Shown here piece after piece: positions 1 through 11,601 of a stretch of 64,000 nt of DNA. The stretch comes from Coix lacryma-jobi var. lacryma-jobi. Taxonomy: Eukaryota; Streptophyta; Magnoliopsida; Poales; Poaceae. The stretch is taken from NCBI GenBank assembly GCA_009763385.1, contig CM019831.1:89067845-89131844 (forward strand), read 5' to 3'. Below the pieces are notes generated by a model that had not been told where the DNA came from, ran no database searches, and saw only the letters and a list, made by a program, of their open reading frames with translations. A program made the translations under genes and the position numbers. How positions within the stretch are numbered: position 1 is the stretch's first letter; every line of letters begins with the position of its first letter.

Positions 1-990
1 TACCACACGCTACAACAGTGAGATTATGTCTCACTTCCTCAAAATCTCCAATACACAGAGGTATGATTCTTTGCGGATCTCAGTTGCTACAGCAGGGGAT
101 TGGGAGAGCAGGAAAAACCTCGAAGGCAAAGAGAAAAATGACTGAGATGGGATGGGAGGTGGGTGTCTCCCTCTACTTATCCTAATTCTAATTCCCACTC
201 TACCCCTAACTAATTACAGAGTGAACCCGCTAAACCCTAGGGTTATTCTGGATTAACTCGTGGTAGGTGGTGATCAGACGGCCACGCCCGCACAACTGGT
301 AGCGTTGCCTCGACGCAACCTCACCGATTGCCGCCATGTGCCGCCACCGCTTTGCATTTCCTTTTCCCGGACTTCGCCCCCGGTTTTGAGGCCCAAACAG
401 GGAAACCAGCCTTCACGACTAACCCCTGGTTTTGTGGCCCAAACCGGGAAACCAGCCGTCCATCGCCTGACTTTTGTGGCTCAAACTCAGAAACCTGCAG
501 CACCCAGGTTTTGAGGCCCAAACCTGGAAACCGTCCTCAGCCCGAGTTTTGTGGTCCAAACTCGGAAACCGTCAGCGCCCAAGTTTTGAGGCCCAAACCT
601 GGAAACCGTCCACTCGGTGGTTTTTCTGTGGCTCAACCACCAAACCGAACCGTCGAGGGGATGCACCGCCCGTGCACCCCGTCCACCGACACGTGTCCCC
701 AGATCCACGACCTAAGCAACACGGTGCCCGCAAGTCTTCGCTCGTCGTTGTCCCAGGCTGTCAGCCACCACAGCTGATCCTCAGGCCACCGGTCCCTCAA
801 TCCAAGCCTCACGTCCGCCCCTTCGCCACTCTCGGTCCATCGGCACGGCACGTCTCTACTTGACCTTCACCTTGCCTTCGATCACTGTATCCGTGCTCGA
901 CACCTGCACAACACAGCCAAAGAACATGCGCATCATCCCAGTTGACAATCACTCATCACTTCAGACTCGGCATACACCCATGTATCCACA
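1..990 (-). mobile_element. Sirevirus LTR, reversed, partial (copy 1)
   Basis: This is the U3-side half of a Sirevirus (Ty1/copia) LTR in reverse orientation, cut by the window start. It ends at the reverse complement of TGTGGATACATGGG, matching the LTR starts at 22962, 46338, 50415 and 57666. It contains the hairpin array of this LTR family (about 382-645). It matches 14873-15861 almost base for base. The short ORFs that cover it are open in several frames and show no protein motif, so I do not call genes. Confidence 0.85.
382..645 (-). repeat. LTR hairpin array with covarying stems (copy 1)
   Basis: This stretch has about six units of roughly 30-45 bp. Each has a short inverted repeat ending in TTT/AAA around a GGGCCTCA- or GGCCACA-like loop (read on the minus strand). 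Stems differ between units but stay mostly complementary. The same array occurs in every Sirevirus LTR in the window. Confidence 0.8.
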
Positions 991-1375
991 AGAACTTATA
1001 ATAAACTAGATTCGTGGTCATGCATTGCTACGAGTCAACTAAATTTCTGTATTAAAAACATGCGGATAGGACAGATAACATTACTATATAAAATTAAATA
1101 TCAACGTTAAAGTGACATTTAATCCAAAAAGTAAAGTTCGTGAAATTAACATAGTCATGAAGAGTGCGGTATTGCAGGCTCACAAACTCTACTATATAGA
1201 CCTTCCCGTAAAACAACCAAGATAGTGTTTTATATCGGTACAAAAAAAAAATCTCCGATATCTATTTCTTCGGTGCGCCGATAAATCCACGAATAAGTTT
1301 TGACGCATGTGGGTACCGTCCTGTACACAAGTTCAAGTATATGTAAATATTAATGTAAAAATGATATCAAACTGG
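991..1375. other. AT-rich spacer, nothing recognised
   Basis: This is AT-rich DNA between the reversed LTR and the MITE. No ORF, RNA gene or repeat family is recognisable. The same sequence lies at about 15862-16246. Confidence 0.5.
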
Positions 1376-1378
1376 TAA

Positions 1379-1723
1379 GGGCGTCCGCAATGGTGTTCAA
1401 ATCGCTAGCTATTTGGTATCTAGAAAGAATGCTTTTGGCTCTCAATATCAACTTACAAATAGCTAGCTAGATGAGATATATAAATAAATATTATTTTGAT
1501 GAGGCAACTTACAAAAGTAGCACTCTTATTGGCTATCGAGAAGAGAGATCAAATAGCTAGCTATTGGGAAGTCGCTAGCTATTTGATCTCTCTCCTCGAT
1601 AGCCAATAAGAGTGCTACTTTTATATTATTTTTATACGTCATCTCGCTAGCTATTTGTAAAGTGCTATTGAGAGCCAATAGAATTCCTTCTAGCTAGCTA
1701 TTTGATAACCATTGCGGATGGCC
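1379..1723. mobile_element. Tourist-like MITE (PIF/Harbinger type), copy 1
   Basis: A 345-bp element with imperfect terminal inverted repeats GGGCGTCCGCAATGG and GGCCATCCGCAATGG (other end read in reverse). It is flanked by TAA at 1376-1378 and 1724-1726, the target duplication expected for PIF/Harbinger MITEs. GCTAGCTATTTG motifs recur inside, and a second perfect-looking inner hairpin is centred near 1570, so nearly the whole element can fold on itself. It has no coding capacity. Confidence 0.8.
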
Positions 1724-1903
1724 TAAGAAGACAAGAAAATATATTATTTATATTGGTTCTATAAAGACGGAGCTCCATGAGATTTTTTCAACGTCATTAA
1801 TATCTTGTCGGATTATTTTAATACTTATTCATATTGGTTTCGTGCAAATAAGGCGCTCTCAGGTAAAACTGACCTGATTATACATGCACAATTTATGTTT
1901 ACA

Positions 1904-3110
1904 CACTACTGCATACTGGCATTTTGCCGAGTGTTTTTACACTCGACAAAGAGCCTAAAAACAATCGGCAAAGGCTTTGCCGAGTGTTTTTAAGCAAGAC
2001 ACTCGGCAAAGTTTGCTCGGCAACATAGTTCACGGCAAAGAGACTTTTGCCGAGTGCTTTTTCTAGGGGCACGCGGCAAAATAATAATATATTTTGCCGA
2101 GTGCTGGACAAGGCACTCGGTAAAATTTTCGCGGCCGTTACGCCACTTGCCGTTAACTGTTACTTTGCCGATTGCCCTAAAACACTCGGCAAAATTTTTT
2201 CTGTTGTTTTCTCGGAAAACTTTGCCGAGTGTTTTGCTCAAGGCACTCGGCAAAGATTATTTTTTAAAAAATAAAAACCATACTTTGCCGAGTGTTTTGG
2301 ATCAAGGCACTTGGCAAAGATTATTTTTTAAAAAATAAAACCCATACTTTGCCGAGTGTTTTCGATTAAGGCACTCGGCAAAGATTATTTTTTAAAAAAA
2401 GAAAAACATACTTTGCCGAGTGTTTTGGATCAGAGCACTTGGCAAAGATTATTTTATGAAAAAAATCAAAAAAAAACTTTGCCGAGTGTCTAGCCTAAAA
2501 CATTCGGCAAAAGTAACCGATATCTGCAATTTTTTTAGTCCATTATAATAGATATTACATATATATACACACACACACCTCAATCATCATATCTATATCA
2601 CCAACATGCATTATATATCACAAGCACACGCATATTTCATAAATCCATCAAAAATCCATTACAAATCCACCAAAGTTCACCATCACAAGTTCATTATTAC
2701 AAGTTCAACATTCCTACTACGATGGCGAAAGCTGCACCCATGAGGGACCGGAGTGCGGTGAAGGATTGACGGGATGAGCCGTCGGTGACACGATAGCAGG
2801 ATTGTTTGAACCCGCCGACGGTGGCTGCACAAAAGTGAAGAGATTGCATGTGTTAGGCTCAAAATTGAAAATTTAGACAGCACCTCCCCTGCACTGGAGG
2901 TTTCCAACCTGGAAGAAAAAACGTAGGCACGAAGGCCGACAACCACATTTCCGGCACGAAGGCCAACACATAAACAAGTACGGCACCAAGGCCCACACAT
3001 CAACAAATCCGGTATGAAGGCCATCACTAGGTTTGACACTATGGATGCATAATTGCAGATAGATTAAGCAAGGAGCTTGTTGCCTAAGAATCAAGTTGGG
3101 GAGGAGATGA
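1904..3110 (+). mobile_element. CACTA element, one terminus plus subterminal array (copy 1)
   Basis: The terminus CACTACTGCATACTGGC starts at 1904 and is preceded by ACA. It is followed to about 2515 by many direct and inverted copies of TTTGCCGAGTG and CACTCGGCAAA, the subterminal repeats typical of grass En/Spm (CACTA) elements. From about 2530 the sequence is AT-rich non-coding DNA of the kind found inside these elements. No transposase motif is visible. The matching opposite terminus (ending TAGTG) is not in the window, so the element is truncated or its end is lost. Confidence 0.8.
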
Positions 3111-3277
3111 TAGAACGCTCAAGTATATACAGTTGAAATATATTAAAACAATCACAGAACACCACCGGAAGATGTCTATCCCAAATTATTTATTTCATTG
3201 TCTAAAGTATATTGCAAAATCCAGTATGTCATAGCACTAATGTCAAATGGGCATTAGTTTTCCCAAAAAGAACGTAC

Positions 3278-3565
3278 CTAGTTGTGAAGCTTCGTGAGAA
3301 ATTCCAGAACTTCAGCGAGGAATTCCAGGTAGTCTATGCCACGTAGCACAGATAGCTGCAAAACAAAACAAATGGACAAACACATAGCTTCTTATTATTC
3401 ATAGGACAGAAACAAGTGCATAAAACAACCTCTAAGAACACTGATTCGTTGAATATTTCTGATGGCCTCTAAACAGATGTCATCAACTAAAATTGCTGGT
3501 TGAAAGTTGTTCGACTTATCAAAAAGGAAAATTGCAAGCAAATATTTGTGTATCATATTAGTGTT
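3278..3565 (-). pseudogene. Captured host-gene exons inside CACTA (copy 1)
   Basis: On the minus strand two exon-like blocks (about 3430-3565 and 3278-3355) flank a short GT-AG intron with a strong acceptor (pyrimidine-rich, ending TTTTGCAG). Here extra or missing bases break the frame that is open in the second copy (18145-18440). The last block ends in a stop codon. I do not recognise the protein. Fragments of host genes are often found inside CACTA elements, so capture is the likely explanation. Confidence 0.45.
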
Positions 3566-3570
3566 CTTAG

Positions 3571-5239
3571 ATGTGGAGACCCGCTTTTTAATAAATAACT
3601 AGTCATAGTTAAGTAAACAATAAGTTTCTCTTGATTACATCAAGTCGATAATTTAAAATACCTGACATGAAAAAAAATGTAAAATCATATGTTCAACCTT
3701 GGAACTAATTATGTACAAATTCAAATCAAGGTAGCTTCACAAATAACATACACAATGCTTTCACTCTCACATTAGGTTATACAGTAGTATGTTCCTTACA
3801 GCTTCTTTTCCACCAAATGTTATATGTACTAGTTCATGCACCTGACCGTTGTAAAAAAAGGGGTTTTAGAAGGAGCAACTCACTTGTCCAGTGCTTTGGC
3901 ATAAAAACACAAGCAGTCAATGGTGATCAATAATATACGACAAGTTCAGACCAATGTAGCTTCACAAAATTACCACACACACATACTCCTTTCTTTTATT
4001 CTTTTACAAGTAGGCTAGTACACAGATCACTATGGCTATAATTTCACCCACTTGGTACTAGTTTATTCACATAGGTGTTAGCCATGGCCTTCTAGAATGG
4101 AGTAAACCAATCCAGTAGTAGCAGCTCAACAGCATAGTGCACTGCCGTGACCAGGCCATGACTTAGAGTAAAATATCTAGGAGAGATGGAGAAGAGTGAT
4201 AGAAAAAGGTCTCAGTAGAAGGAAAGGAGCCAAGCCTCCATCTAGTAGTAGCCATCCAGTTCCTGCCCGGCCTCTTCACTCAAGGTTGGGGCCTCTAAAA
4301 CACCTCTCGTCCACTCCTTGCTTGGGAAAAAACACTGGCCTGTCCACCAGCATAAGATGGTGACTTGATCACCATGGGGAGCACCTAGAGTGAGAAGAAA
4401 GGGGCTGACCAGGAGAGACGAAGTCACCGGACAAGCCCAAGTGCTTGCAAACAAATCCAGAAGCATATTTTAAGTAATCAAGACCTGCAGGAGAAGGAGT
4501 GAGGGAAATAAGCCTAAGATGGAGTGGGCATCATCAAGATTAAGGTGAGCTTCACTTGCTCACAGGCACATCTTAGAATATCCTCTTTTTTCCCTACCAT
4601 GAACAGAAATCACCTTCCATGGACATCACCTCTGATATGTTCTAGAGTAGGACAATGATTAAGTGGTCAACAATATATTAGCCAGGAGAGATGTACCAAC
4701 TGTTACTAGAACAAGAACTAGTATTTCTTTTTAGCACAACTAGACACATACTACATGGGCCCTTGGCTAATAGAACACTAACACAAGATCTTGCCACATC
4801 TAGAGCTCTCAGGCATGTAGCTTTCAGAGTTACAGGACTTGCAGGCAAGGTTAAAAAAAGCAGGGAGATGTGGGGGCAGGAAGAACTCACTGTCAGGTTG
4901 GGAAGGATTATTTGTCGCCTTGTCGGACTGGTGCCCCAAACTAAAGCATTTTCCCCTCTCCCACTGGTTGCCCTAAACCCTAATGAATTCTTTCATTCTA
5001 GGACCTGCTGTGTGAGCTATGCGGTTTCTACCTTGATTTGTCAAATCGGTAGATTGGTATTCCATTGCAACATTCTAAACCAAGCAAATTACACTTAAGG
5101 AAGGCTTATCTATGATATCTATGATTCAAACTAAAGCTAAAGCTAGTAAGTCAGATTTCGATTGTGCTTAGCCTTCTCTAAAAACTAAACTCAACTATGC
5201 AGGCCGGCTGGTTTCCAACATCCAATGATACATCTTCCC
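3571..5239. other. Non-coding stretch, probably CACTA interior or captured intron DNA
   Basis: This is AT-rich, low-complexity sequence without a convincing gene. An open frame at 4691-5098 (135 aa) is broken by indels in the second copy and has no recognisable motif, so I leave it out. Confidence 0.4.
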
Positions 5240-5242
5240 TAA

Positions 5243-6080
5243 GAGCATCTTCAACAACTCCTCTAAATCAGCTTGGTATTCTTATAAACTCGCCAGAAAA
5301 CACAAAAAAACTTCTCCAACAACTCCCTAAATCAACTTGGTATTTTCCCCAAGTTGCTAAAATCCATCCTCGCGCGCGTATCTTTCCGCAGTGCGGAACG
5401 AGCGCGTATCCGCTCGCTCTCCCAGGCCTCCCTCCTCGTCCCCCGCCCAGATCCCGCCGGTTGTCGTTGCCGCGGCGGCGGCGCGTAGACGGCGGCGGAG
5501 TCCAGCGGCGGAGTCCAGCGCGCGCCGTCGGCCTTGTCCGTCTTCCTCGGCGTGCCCGACGGCGGCGGCGCGGGGATCGGCGTGTTCCCTGAGCAGCGCC
5601 GCGCGCTGGAAGATCTCCGCGCGGGAGGTGGACTTCCAGGTGGCTGCCGTGCAGGAGTCGCTGGCGGTTCCGCGGTTGCTGGCCGCGCTATGCAAGCAGC
5701 CCCAGCTGAACGGCGAGGCCGACGAGGCCGTAGCGGCCGTGGGCGCTCGCTGCGCGTGCTGCTGGCCGCGGCCGACGCGCTGCGGGACCGTACGCCGTCG
5801 CGGCAATGCTGAGGTTCCACCTCGGTGTCCGCCGCGCGGGCCGCGACTGGACCTCCGGCCACGGCGGCCAGCGGCGTGTGGAGGCAGAGTCTGCCTGTGA
5901 CCTCGCGCGGAGGAAGGGGATAAGATATGACGGCTGGGTCCCATCTGTAATCCTCTGTTTTTACCAAGTTGGAACACCAAGTTGTTGGAGATAGCTCTTT
6001 TTTTCACTTGCTAAATAAAATAGCAACTTGCTAAAACTCAACATATACCAAGTAAATTTACCAAGTTCTTGGAGATGCTC
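5243..6080. mobile_element. TAA-flanked PIF/Harbinger-like element carrying GC-rich DNA (copy 1)
   Basis: The ends are inverted repeats, GAGCATCTTCAACAACTCC on the left and GAGCATCTCCAAGAACTTGG on the right (read in reverse), with TAA at 5240-5242 and 6081-6083. The AT-rich arms share ACCAAGTTG-like motifs. The middle (about 5365-5925) is strongly GC-rich and open in several frames on both strands, which fits a captured piece of a GC-rich grass gene. No frame has a motif I can name. It is non-autonomous, with no transposase. Confidence 0.7.
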
Positions 6081-6083
6081 TAA

Positions 6084-6587
6084 GCTTCCAGTCAGTGTGC
6101 TGTCTATGATAGATAACCCACTGTACTACTTTTGGTTGTTAGATTAGCATGTCTCACTTTCATTGAGCTGTATTTTGTTCGGGCATATATATTGAGCCAT
6201 TGTATGCTTGATATGCTCCTGTAGACTTGATCACAAGCTGCAATCATGAATTACTTCTATATTCATGTATGCACATGCACTCAGAATCGTTATCTTTTGC
6301 CCATTTTTTAATCTTTTCAGAGTTAAGAGCTGACACAATTAGCTTTATTGAACTTTAAAACATCTAATTTTATGATTATATTGTTCTTGGCTTAAACAGC
6401 TATTTTGGATGCAGCGTAAGAGCAGGTCAGAAGCACGTGGCCAATTTATATAGGAAATTGATGTTCTCTTTACAAAATCAGCTTTGAAGTCCACATTTTG
6501 CATCAATTCTAATATCTTCCAAATGGGAAATAATGGTCATTAGTTTCGCAGTTAACCCATACACCCATATAGCTCAGTCTGTTGCTA
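6084..6587. other. AT-rich spacer, nothing recognised
   Basis: This lies between the TAA-flanked element and the second CACTA terminus. It contains no ORF or repeat that I can assign. Confidence 0.4.
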
Positions 6588-7364
6588 CACTACAACAGAA
6601 TTGGGCTTTAGGCCCGGTCGGCAAGGGCCTTTAGCCCCGGTTGCCGAGCCGGGACTCAGCTTCCAGGACTAAAGCCCCCCCCCCCCCCCCCCTTTAGTCC
6701 CGGCTCCGGTCACGGAGCTAAAGCCCCCCTTTAGTCCCAGTTGGTAATACCAGCCGAGACTAAAGGGTGCTGCCAGCGGAGCAGCACCCTCTAGTCCCGG
6801 CTGGTATTACGAGCCGGGACTAAAGGGTCCCCTGGTTTTTCCTTTTTATTTTCATTTCAGTTCTGTTTTTAGTTTTGTTTATTTATTTAATAGGTTTTCC
6901 AATATATATTCTTTGTTGCTAATATATATAACACAATAAGCTTATTGCATGCATATAATTGAACTATAGAACTACATATATATATATTATAATTATAAAT
7001 ATATGTACATAAAATTACAAGCAATGTACATATAGAAGTTGTCCAAATATCTATCTACACAAGTTGTACTCCAAAGTTAGTACTGTAAACCTATTACAAG
7101 TTGTACTCAATCTAAAGATCTACAGGGCATACAAATGATCATCATTGTTTGGAATCAACGACTCGTTGGTATTATAGTAGAACTCGCCGTTTGGATTTCT
7201 GACTTGTTCCCGAAGAAATCATGCTATTGTCTCTTATATTGCTTTCAATTGGCCTTGTAGCATCACTTTTTGCTTCAACCATTCAGTCTTCAATTGGAAT
7301 TAAAGAAGATATTAGTTATATCTATATTATCAATATTAAGTCAATAAAAAATGAAAAGAAACAT
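6588..7364 (+). mobile_element. Second CACTA terminus (copy 1)
   Basis: CACTACAACAGAATTGGGC begins at 6588. Inverted copies of TTTAGTCCCGG and CCGGGACTAAAGG follow (6600-6830), including a C homopolymer run near 6667-6690. AT-rich interior then runs to a gypsy LTR at 7365, which is inserted in it or abuts it. This is a common grass CACTA type. The other end and transposase are absent. Confidence 0.7.
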
Positions 7365-9009
7365 TGTTTACACCAGATTCTGGACTAAGGAATTTGATAT
7401 TTTGTAAACACAAACGGCCAGTTTATTGAAGAAAAGATCGGCCTAAAAATATAAAAGGGTTGCATGAGTCGGAGGTAACCCAGAAGCTTCGCATGGACCA
7501 ACACGATGGACTTCGAAGACATGTCAGACTCAACCAAAGAGTGCAAGTTCGAGTCGTCTTTTATTTTCCTTTCTTGTAATCTATTCGTAATAGGGCAGAA
7601 GTCAATCGGGTTATAAATAGCTAAAACCCGGATTTTGTAAACACACACAATCAATCAAACACAACCGGCCCTCGGCCAAAAACCCTAGGAGTAGGAGTAA
7701 CGTAGATCTCGGCGAGACCTTCAACCAGGCAGGGCTGCACCGACATCGACGACCTCCGGTTTGCTTGTAAGTTTCACCAATGGCTTGTGTCATCGTGTAA
7801 TAAGGCTGCATTGGCATCGACCAAACTCTTGTTAAACTATGGCATGGCTAGTTATCGGTCTAAGTTCGTCCTTTGTAAGACTGTCTTGACTCTGATCAAT
7901 CTCTTGCTTTGGTCGATCTTGGCTACTTATCGGCTCTATTAGCTTGGCAAACTAATAGATTCATTAAGTTATCGATGTTGTTTTATGTTTTAATTCATTT
8001 ATTTACGTTTTAAACAACATCTTGCCCAATCAAGATTGGCAAAGTAACCTACGCTCAATGGATGCTTAGTATCGGCTGTTCTGAGGCTTACACGCTCACA
8101 ACAGGAAATAGCCGATACAAACATCTCATCGGCTATTTGCCAATCTTGGTTGTTACATGTTGTGCATTCGAGATATCTAGTAAAGGCGCGATCTGATTTA
8201 AGAGCAAATAGATTTAATCTAACATGTCTATTACGGCTGTATTTCCGAACTCCACTGATATATATGGTAGATTAAGTCTGTTTATCTTGGTTCAAGTTAT
8301 GCTTTTGTCGGGTAGATCTTGTTCGTGCTCATGGACCCCGTATCGGCTGAAATAGTCGATCCGGTTATGCTTTCTTTATAATATGTTCTTTTAGTGGTTT
8401 GGGATCAATGGATTTACTTTATGCACAGGACGTGATCTAGCTTGACCATCATCAAGGCTACATGGAGACACCCCATTGTTGGTGTTTAAGTTATTTTATC
8501 GATCTATTTGTTATTATGGCTGCATGTAGACACTCCACTGTTAGCGAATAGAACTGCTCGTGTATTTAGTCGATACGTTGATTTCATGTCGTTTAAAACG
8601 TGATATAGATCTTTGATATCTTTTAAGCTTATCGGTTGTCTGCTTATTATAAGTTTTCATGTCATACATGTCATGTCGTTATGCTTCATATCTTCTTTCG
8701 TTATCTTTACATCGCAATCTTGTGGGAGTTGACTTTTTAGTCAATATCCTAAAAACAAATGGCTATATCAGAGCCGCATAATTTGGATCTATCTGGCACT
8801 AAACCGGCAGGTTCCACGTTTTGACAACGTTTTGTCTTCTGTTGTCAATTACAGGTCAAATTGACTGGGCACGCCCGAAGTCGATTTCGCTGAGAATCGG
8901 CACCACCTGCTCATTGAAGGTTCAGGAGGTCAGGACCTGCTCTGCACACCTCTGAGAACCGTGCGCCCGAGTGTGTTTGGCACATCCCGACCGAGATTTT
9001 GTGTCAACA
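7365..9009 (+). mobile_element. Ty3/gypsy 5' LTR (Tat-like)
   Basis: A 1645-bp LTR with ends TGTTTACACC and TTGTGTCAACA, matching the TG...CA rule as short inverted repeats. A primer-binding site follows at 9018. No 3' LTR is present because the element is cut by the Angela-like insertion at 10341 and later rearrangement. Assignment to the Tat/Retand side of Ty3/gypsy rests on the PBS type and the gag remnant and is only moderately sure. Confidence 0.75.
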
Positions 9010-9017
9010 CATTATTT

Positions 9018-9034
9018 TGGCACGCCCGGTGGGA
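9018..9034 (+). promoter_or_regulatory. Primer-binding site of the gypsy element
   Basis: TGGCACGCCCGGTGGGA lies 8 bp inside the LTR end, the position and style of a tRNA primer-binding site in grass Ty3/gypsy elements. Confidence 0.65.
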
Positions 9035-9050
9035 CACAATCGTCTGAATC

Positions 9051-10340
9051 ATGACGTTTGACAATGATGAGTGCTCTGCAAGTAAAGATGGAAGAACTCC
9101 CAGAGGAAACTCAGCGCTTAATAGGAGAAGCTCATTGATCATTACAAACACTTATGCTTGCTGAGTTTCAGCAAAAATCGGAGATAAGAAGATCACTCAG
9201 AAAACCCATCTCCGAGAGTGGGTTTTTGATGGCCATACTGATCCAATGGTCCAAGTTCAGCACAATGCCATGCAAGACGTGATTGGCAGAGCAATGTCTG
9301 CCACCTTGATGAACCCTAATGAGGCTTTTCCCTCAACAGCCTCACAAATGCCATGAAGGAAGTTTTCAACATAAGTGGAGATAAAAGAGGTCCAACATAT
9401 AATATTGGAAACAATCAGGAGCTGGAACTTCTACTAGACCTCAGACAATGGTCCAAATAGCAATGGAAATCAGATGACTGATCAGCCCTAGGGGCATGAC
9501 ACCGTAGCCAGTGCGACAGCCGAATATGAGTAATAACATGTACTCATCGGCTATAAAAATAGCTCCTCAAGCAAGGCGCATCACAAGAGACTTCAACACA
9601 CCGCCATATCGAGGAAATGTGGCATCTGGTGATATTCCTCAGGGATATCATTATGTCTCTGATTTCTATACTTTGGATGCTCAGGAGAACCCAGGATACA
9701 ACGGCACAACACTATAGGGGGCAAAACATCGGCTATCAACAGCCACTGAATCAGATTGACCAGTTGATGAATCGGGTAACCGACCTGGTTCAGAAGCAAT
9801 TTGGTTTGACTGCAAAATCCACTATGACTAGTTACAAAAAGCAGTATCCGGAGTGGTTTGACTCAAGTCGTTTTTCCTCCAAGATATAGAATTCCTGACT
9901 TTACCAAGTTCACAGGAACTGGTTCAGTGACGACCATGGAGCATATAACCCAGTTTCCTGGTCTAGATTGGGGAGATCGGTGATGAGCAAGCACTCAAAG
10001 TCATAATGTTCCCTATCTCTTTATCGAAATCGACTTTCTCGTGGTTTTCATCCCTGCCACCTAATTCTATTCAGAGCTGGGATGACTTGGAAGATAAATT
10101 CCATAAGTATTTCGGCTTTGGAGTGTTGGAAAAAGGCTTAGTGGACTTAATCAATACAAGGCAAACTAATAATGAGTCTGGATGCCAGTACCTCCAAAGA
10201 TTCAGAGAGATGAAGAATCAATGCTATTCCTTGACATTACCAGATTCAGAGGTGGTTAGCATTGCAATTCGAGGTTTGATACCTGCTATTAGAGAGAAAT
10301 CGGCTTCGGTTGCAACAACATGGCCGATTTAGCTAAAAAG
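9051..10340 (+). pseudogene. gag: Gypsy gag remnant, frameshifted and truncated
   Basis: Coding-like sequence follows the PBS from an ATG at 9051 but is broken into several frames. The best-preserved piece (10006-10332) shows a capsid-type gag domain: a W-F-SSLPPNSI-SW motif, then a DLEDKFHKYF helix and a YLQRFREMKNQC helix, as in Retrotrans_gag proteins. Near 10300 the frame shifts, so the ORF ends just before what would be its continuation. The gene is then cut by the Angela-like LTR starting at 10341. No protease or polymerase follows. It cannot encode a working capsid protein. Confidence 0.75.
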
Positions 10341-11588
10341 TGTTGGAAATATGCCCTAGAGATAATCATAGAGATGATGATATTTCTATTGTATCCATGA
10401 TTTATTATATGATCATTGAATATCCATTAAAGACACTTGTATTGATTGACAAATATGTGAATTGTCTGTGAAACTCTTTTACTTGTATGGTTATTTGATA
10501 GTTGTCCCTGATCGGAGTTCATGTGAGGACACACATGAATATTAGATCAGCACATGTATTAGTTGATGACTATGTTTCACAAGTCATAGACATGGAGATG
10601 TCAAACTATAATGTGGGCACATGTATGACATGGGGCTGGACTGACCCAACATGAGATGTTCTTATTATCTCTTTACACATCATGTACGTTATGTCCTTAG
10701 ACCTGAGATTGTGGTATGTACTCAAAATATGAATCGACTTACTTAGGGACTATCAAACGCTACTTTCGTAACAGGGTAGTTATAAAGATAGTCTTCAGGT
10801 TTGTCAGGAAGTATGCTGAGACATAGACGATCAAGATGGGATTTGCCCCTCTCCATGTGAGAGAGATATCACTGGACCACTCAAATGATTGGATCATAAA
10901 AAGCATGGCCGTGCTTAGGTTAAGTGTTAACCTATGAGTTGGACCAAATATTGTGTGGCAAGGGAATTACGTATATGTGATCGTGGTGGTTCGTCAGATA
11001 TGATCTTTGCGTATACATAGGAGTTCACACGTCTTGCTAGAGGCCACTGTCAACTATCGGGCCAGTAGGAGTACTCGGGCCGTGTCTATGTGTGCGTGAA
11101 CCCATAGGGTCGCACGCTTAAGGGACTGGAAGCTTGATTCGAGTTTGACTCGAGTCAGGCCGAGATTAGGGTTTGCTAATGGGCCTCCAGGTCGGTGGGC
11201 TCATTAGGGACGCCTATATAAAGAGGAGGTGGGGGCGACCAGGGTTTAAAAACCTCATTAGACAACCGTTGCCCACCCCACGCCCGCGCCTATTGCTCCT
11301 CGCACCGACCTAGCAGTTTGGAGGCGTGACACTTCCACCCTGTACATGTGGGGATACCTCAGAGGTGCTGCATATCTGGAGCACAAGGACAAACCACACG
11401 TGGAGACGTGAAGGTTGGACGTGAACATCTACACGGCATCGCTGCGACGCGCACGTCTACACCGAGACGTCTTCCGCTTGCACCTGCGCGTCTAGTGGTA
11501 ATCCCGTGATCTATAACTCGCAGTAGTTCATGGTTTATGGGGTTGAAATTTTTTTTTTCGGCTAGCGTAGCATCCTCGTAACCCTTCA
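10341..11588 (+). mobile_element. Angela/BARE-like copia LTR
   Basis: The LTR starts TGTTGGAAATATGCCCTAG and ends ACCCTTCA (1248 bp), with a tRNA-Met primer-binding site directly after. This start is characteristic of Angela/BARE-like copia LTRs of grasses. It interrupts the gypsy gag. A TATATAAAG motif lies near 11215. Confidence 0.8.
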
Positions 11589-11589
11589 G

Positions 11590-11601
11590 TGGTATCAGAG
11601 C
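11590..11601 (+). promoter_or_regulatory. Primer-binding site (tRNA-Met type)
   Basis: TGGTATCAGAGC is the standard initiator-Met tRNA primer-binding site of copia elements and sits one base after the LTR end. Confidence 0.85.

Noticed and set aside
370..650. CRISPR-like array
   Set aside because: Spacing is regular but the repeats are imperfect palindromes in a retrotransposon LTR, there are no unique spacers, and the genome is a plant's.
4691..5098. 135-aa ORF
   Set aside because: Broken by several indels in the second copy (about 19570-19970) and without recognisable domain.
5332..6007. Long overlapping ORFs on both strands (up to 216 aa)
   Set aside because: They lie in GC-rich captured DNA where few stops occur by chance, change length between the two copies because of indels, and carry no motif.
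6661..6692. C homopolymer run as a biological motif
   Set aside because: Its length and flanking bases differ between the two copies (near 21547), which fits sequencing or replication slippage.
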